From the NCBI RefSeq assembly GCF_004134825.1, contig NZ_SDPN01000006.1, forward strand, positions 1-64,000: a DNA stretch of 64,000 nt. Reading direction: 5' to 3'. Below, one piece after another: positions 62,392-64,000 of the stretch; position 1 is the stretch's first letter, and every line of letters starts with the position of its first letter. This DNA comes from Agromyces albus (GTDB taxonomy: Bacteria > Actinomycetota > Actinomycetes > Actinomycetales > Microbacteriaceae). The notes under the pieces are model-generated. The model was given only the letters and a program-made list of their open reading frames with translations. It searched no databases and was not told where the DNA came from. A program made the position numbers and the translations under genes.

Positions 62392-62407
62392 TCGAACACA
62401 TGTTCGA
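62392..62407. promoter_or_regulatory. LexA (SOS) box upstream of the radical SAM gene
   Basis: TCGAACACATGTTCGA is a perfect match to the Gram-positive/actinobacterial SOS consensus TCGAAC-N4-GTTCGA. It ends 8 nt before the chosen start codon (62383), a position where LexA would block transcription. To my recollection the mycobacterial homolog Rv2578c is also LexA-regulated. Confidence 0.85.
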
Positions 62408-62420
62408 ATCTGAGGCAAGC

Positions 62421-62468
62421 GGATGCCGCGGCGCGGCGGTTTCGAGGCGGCCGGGCGCCGCGGCATCC
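62421..62468. repeat. Inverted pair of GGATGCCGCGGCGC words
   Basis: Perfect 14-bp arms GGATGCCGCGGCGC (62421-62434) and GCGCCGCGGCATCC (62455-62468) with a 20-nt loop. The pair lies in the 117-bp gap between the radical SAM start and the ABC-F stop. It could act as a terminator for the ABC-F transcript and is also an inverted pair of the window-wide CGGATGCC word. Confidence 0.6.
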
Positions 62469-62500
62469 GTGGGGTGGTTTCGATACGCCTGCTTCGCTGG

Positions 62501-64000
62501 CTACTCAACCACCGAGAGGAGGCGCCCCGCCTCGAGGGCGACGCGCTCCCCCGCCCACCGGCGGCGCAGCCAGCGGTCGTGGCTCGCGATGACGACCGCG
62601 CCGGGGTAGGCGCCGAGCGCCTCCTCGAGGTCGGTCGCGAGCCCGAGCGAGAGGTGGTTCGTCGGCTCGTCGAGCAGGAACACGTGCGGAGGACGTGCGA
62701 TCACGAGCGCGAGCGCGAGCCGCCGTTGCTGCCCCACCGAGAGCGCGCCCACGGGGCGGCCCTCGTCGCGTGGCGCGATGAGTCCCAGGCTCGCGAGCGG
62801 AACCTGCTCGGCGCGTCGCTCACCGAGCGCTCGTTCGTAGAGGCGACGTGGCGAGGCATCCGGATCGGCGAACCGCACATCCTGCTCGAGGAGCCCGACA
62901 CGCAGCCCTTTTCGCCGGTGCACGATGCCGCGGTCGACGCTGAGCGTGCCCGCGAGCACGCCGAGCAGGGTCGACTTGCCTGCACCGTTCGCCCCCGTGA
63001 CGAGCAACCGCGTGAGCGGCGCCACCTGCAGCGCGCCGAGTTCGAGGCGGCCCGAGACCGCGACATCCGAGAGTTGCAGCAGCAGCCCCGACGCCTCCTC
63101 GAGCGCATGGGACCCCGACGGGATGCCCGCGAACTCCAATGGGGCGGGCGGCTTTCGCACCTGCTCCCGTTCGAGCGTGTCAAGGCGGAGCTCGGCGTTC
63201 CGCACGCGGCGCGACACCGCCTGGTCGACCCTCCCCCGCTTGAAGTGCTTGAGGAACTTGTCGTTGTCGGTCGCCGCCCGGCCGTGGTTGACGTTGCGCG
63301 CCGTCTCGACGACGCCGAGGCGAAGTCGCTTCAGCTCGTCCTGTTCGGCCTCGTACTGCCGGCGCCAGCGTTCGAGTTCCTCGGCCTTCACCGTGAGGAA
63401 CTCACTGAAGCCGCCGCCGAAGACGGTGCCACCGGCGGCCGCGAGCGCGTCGTCACGAGTCGAACCGCTCGCCGCCCCCGAGCCCGCGAGGGCGAGCGCG
63501 CCCGCGCGTCCCGGATCGAGGTCGAGGAGCCCGGTCGCGACCCGATCGAGGAACTCCCGATCGTGGCTCGCGAACACCACCGGTCCGCGCCACTCGCGGA
63601 GGCGGTCCTCGAGGAAGGCCGCGGCGTCGTCGTCGAGGTGATTCGTCGGCTCGTCGAGCAGGAGCGCGTCGGGAGCCCCGAGCAGCAGCGCCGCGAGCGC
63701 GAACCGGCTGCGTTGGCCTCCGGAGAGTTCGCCGATCGCCCGCTCGAGACCGAGCCCGGCGACGCCGAGCCCCTCGAGCAGCTCGTCACGCCGCGACTCG
63801 GCCGACCACACCTCGGCGCGTTCGGCCGCGTCGAGCGCCGCCGAATAGCGGTTCGCGGATGCCGCGGACTCGTCGTGTGCGAGCGCGGATGCCGCGGCGT
63901 CGAGCTCCCGCTCGATGGCGCGCACCTCGGCGAGCGCCGCTTCGAGCACCTCGCCGACGCGGTCGTGCGGGTGGAACGGCAGCTCTTGCGCGAGGAGCCC
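62501..64000 (-). CDS. ABC-F family ATPase (N-terminus outside the window)
   Basis: At least 500 aa visible, ending SVVE-stop at 62501; the frame is open to the window edge (reading GLLAQELPFHPHDRVGEVLE), so the first ~80-100 residues are missing. The end of NBD1 has ELSGGQRSRFALAALLLGAP and LLLDEPTNHLDDD, then a linker rich in Arg/Lys/Glu (KAEELERWRRQYEAEQDELK), then NBD2: VTGANGAGKSTLLGVLAGTL, LSVGQQRRLALALVIARPPH, VFLLDEPTNHLS. There are no membrane helices. ABC-F proteins act on the ribosome; some protect it from antibiotics, and which type this is cannot be told. Confidence 0.92.
   Translation of the reverse strand, partial: GLLAQELPFHPHDRVGEVLEAALAEVRAIERELDAAASALAHDESAASANRYSAALDAAERAEVWSAESRRDELLEGLGVAGLGLERAIGELSGGQRSRFALAALLLGAPDALLLDEPTNHLDDDAAAFLEDRLREWRGPVVFASHDREFLDRVATGLLDLDPGRAGALALAGSGAASGSTRDDALAAAGGTVFGGGFSEFLTVKAEELERWRRQYEAEQDELKRLRLGVVETARNVNHGRAATDNDKFLKHFKRGRVDQAVSRRVRNAELRLDTLEREQVRKPPAPLEFAGIPSGSHALEEASGLLLQLSDVAVSGRLELGALQVAPLTRLLVTGANGAGKSTLLGVLAGTLSVDRGIVHRRKGLRVGLLEQDVRFADPDASPRRLYERALGERRAEQVPLASLGLIAPRDEGRPVGALSVGQQRRLALALVIARPPHVFLLDEPTNHLSLGLATDLEEALGAYPGAVVIASHDRWLRRRWAGERVALEAGRLLSVVE

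Overview
This 64 kb window is high-GC DNA (roughly 70 percent by eye) with actinobacterial gene content. The genes include tadA/tadB, a PASTA-domain class A penicillin-binding protein, an Rv2578c-type radical SAM protein, four DUF4012 proteins, CpsD-type BY-kinases, an actinobacterial SOS box and leaderless-looking promoters. Gene order and codon habits suggest a Gram-positive actinobacterium of the Microbacteriaceae kind. That placement is inference; no rRNA gene is present to confirm it.

Layout. 1-9.6 kb is core material: the end of a tad pilus/secretion cluster, acetyl-CoA synthetase, a DUF559 nuclease-like gene bracketed by two related palindromes, a RidA protein, a DUF4177 protein, a class A PBP, a metallophosphoesterase and tRNA-Pro(CGG). 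9.7-56 kb is a very large exopolysaccharide (EPS) or capsule locus. 56-64 kb returns to core genes: a CPBP protease, a two-component operon ending in thymidine kinase, an intein-containing radical SAM gene behind a perfect LexA box, and the start of an ABC-F gene that runs off the window.

The EPS locus holds two Wzx/Wzy-type assembly lines. Line A runs on the minus strand from 27.6 to 16.5 kb as a translationally coupled chain: BY-kinase, GT4, a chain-length protein with a degenerate kinase domain, two tandem hexapeptide acyltransferases, GT, flippase, GT, polymerase and membrane acyltransferase. Line B runs on the minus strand from 56.0 to 43.2 kb: BY-kinase, tyrosine phosphatase, BNR-repeat membrane protein, the WbaP-type initiating transferase, WecG/TagA, GT2, a GT2-pyruvyltransferase fusion, an F420-hydrogenase-beta-like protein, polymerase, CatB-type acetyltransferase and flippase. 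Between them lie sugar-nucleotide genes (gmd, an rmd-like reductase, galU and two near-identical ugd genes), a second phosphatase, four DUF4012 membrane proteins (two from a recent tandem duplication with a visible scar), membrane acyltransferases and an LPXTG protein. Only one initiating glycosyltransferase was found, so the two lines may share it.

The observations most worth a second look are: the palindrome-flanked DUF559 gene; a DNA word, CGGATGCC/GGCATCCG, present about 50 times, built from otherwise uncommon codons and nearly absent from line B; a mini-intein placed exactly at the third cluster cysteine of a radical SAM enzyme whose gene is preceded by an SOS box; and two genes whose best start appears to be an ATC codon behind a poly-G ribosome binding site.
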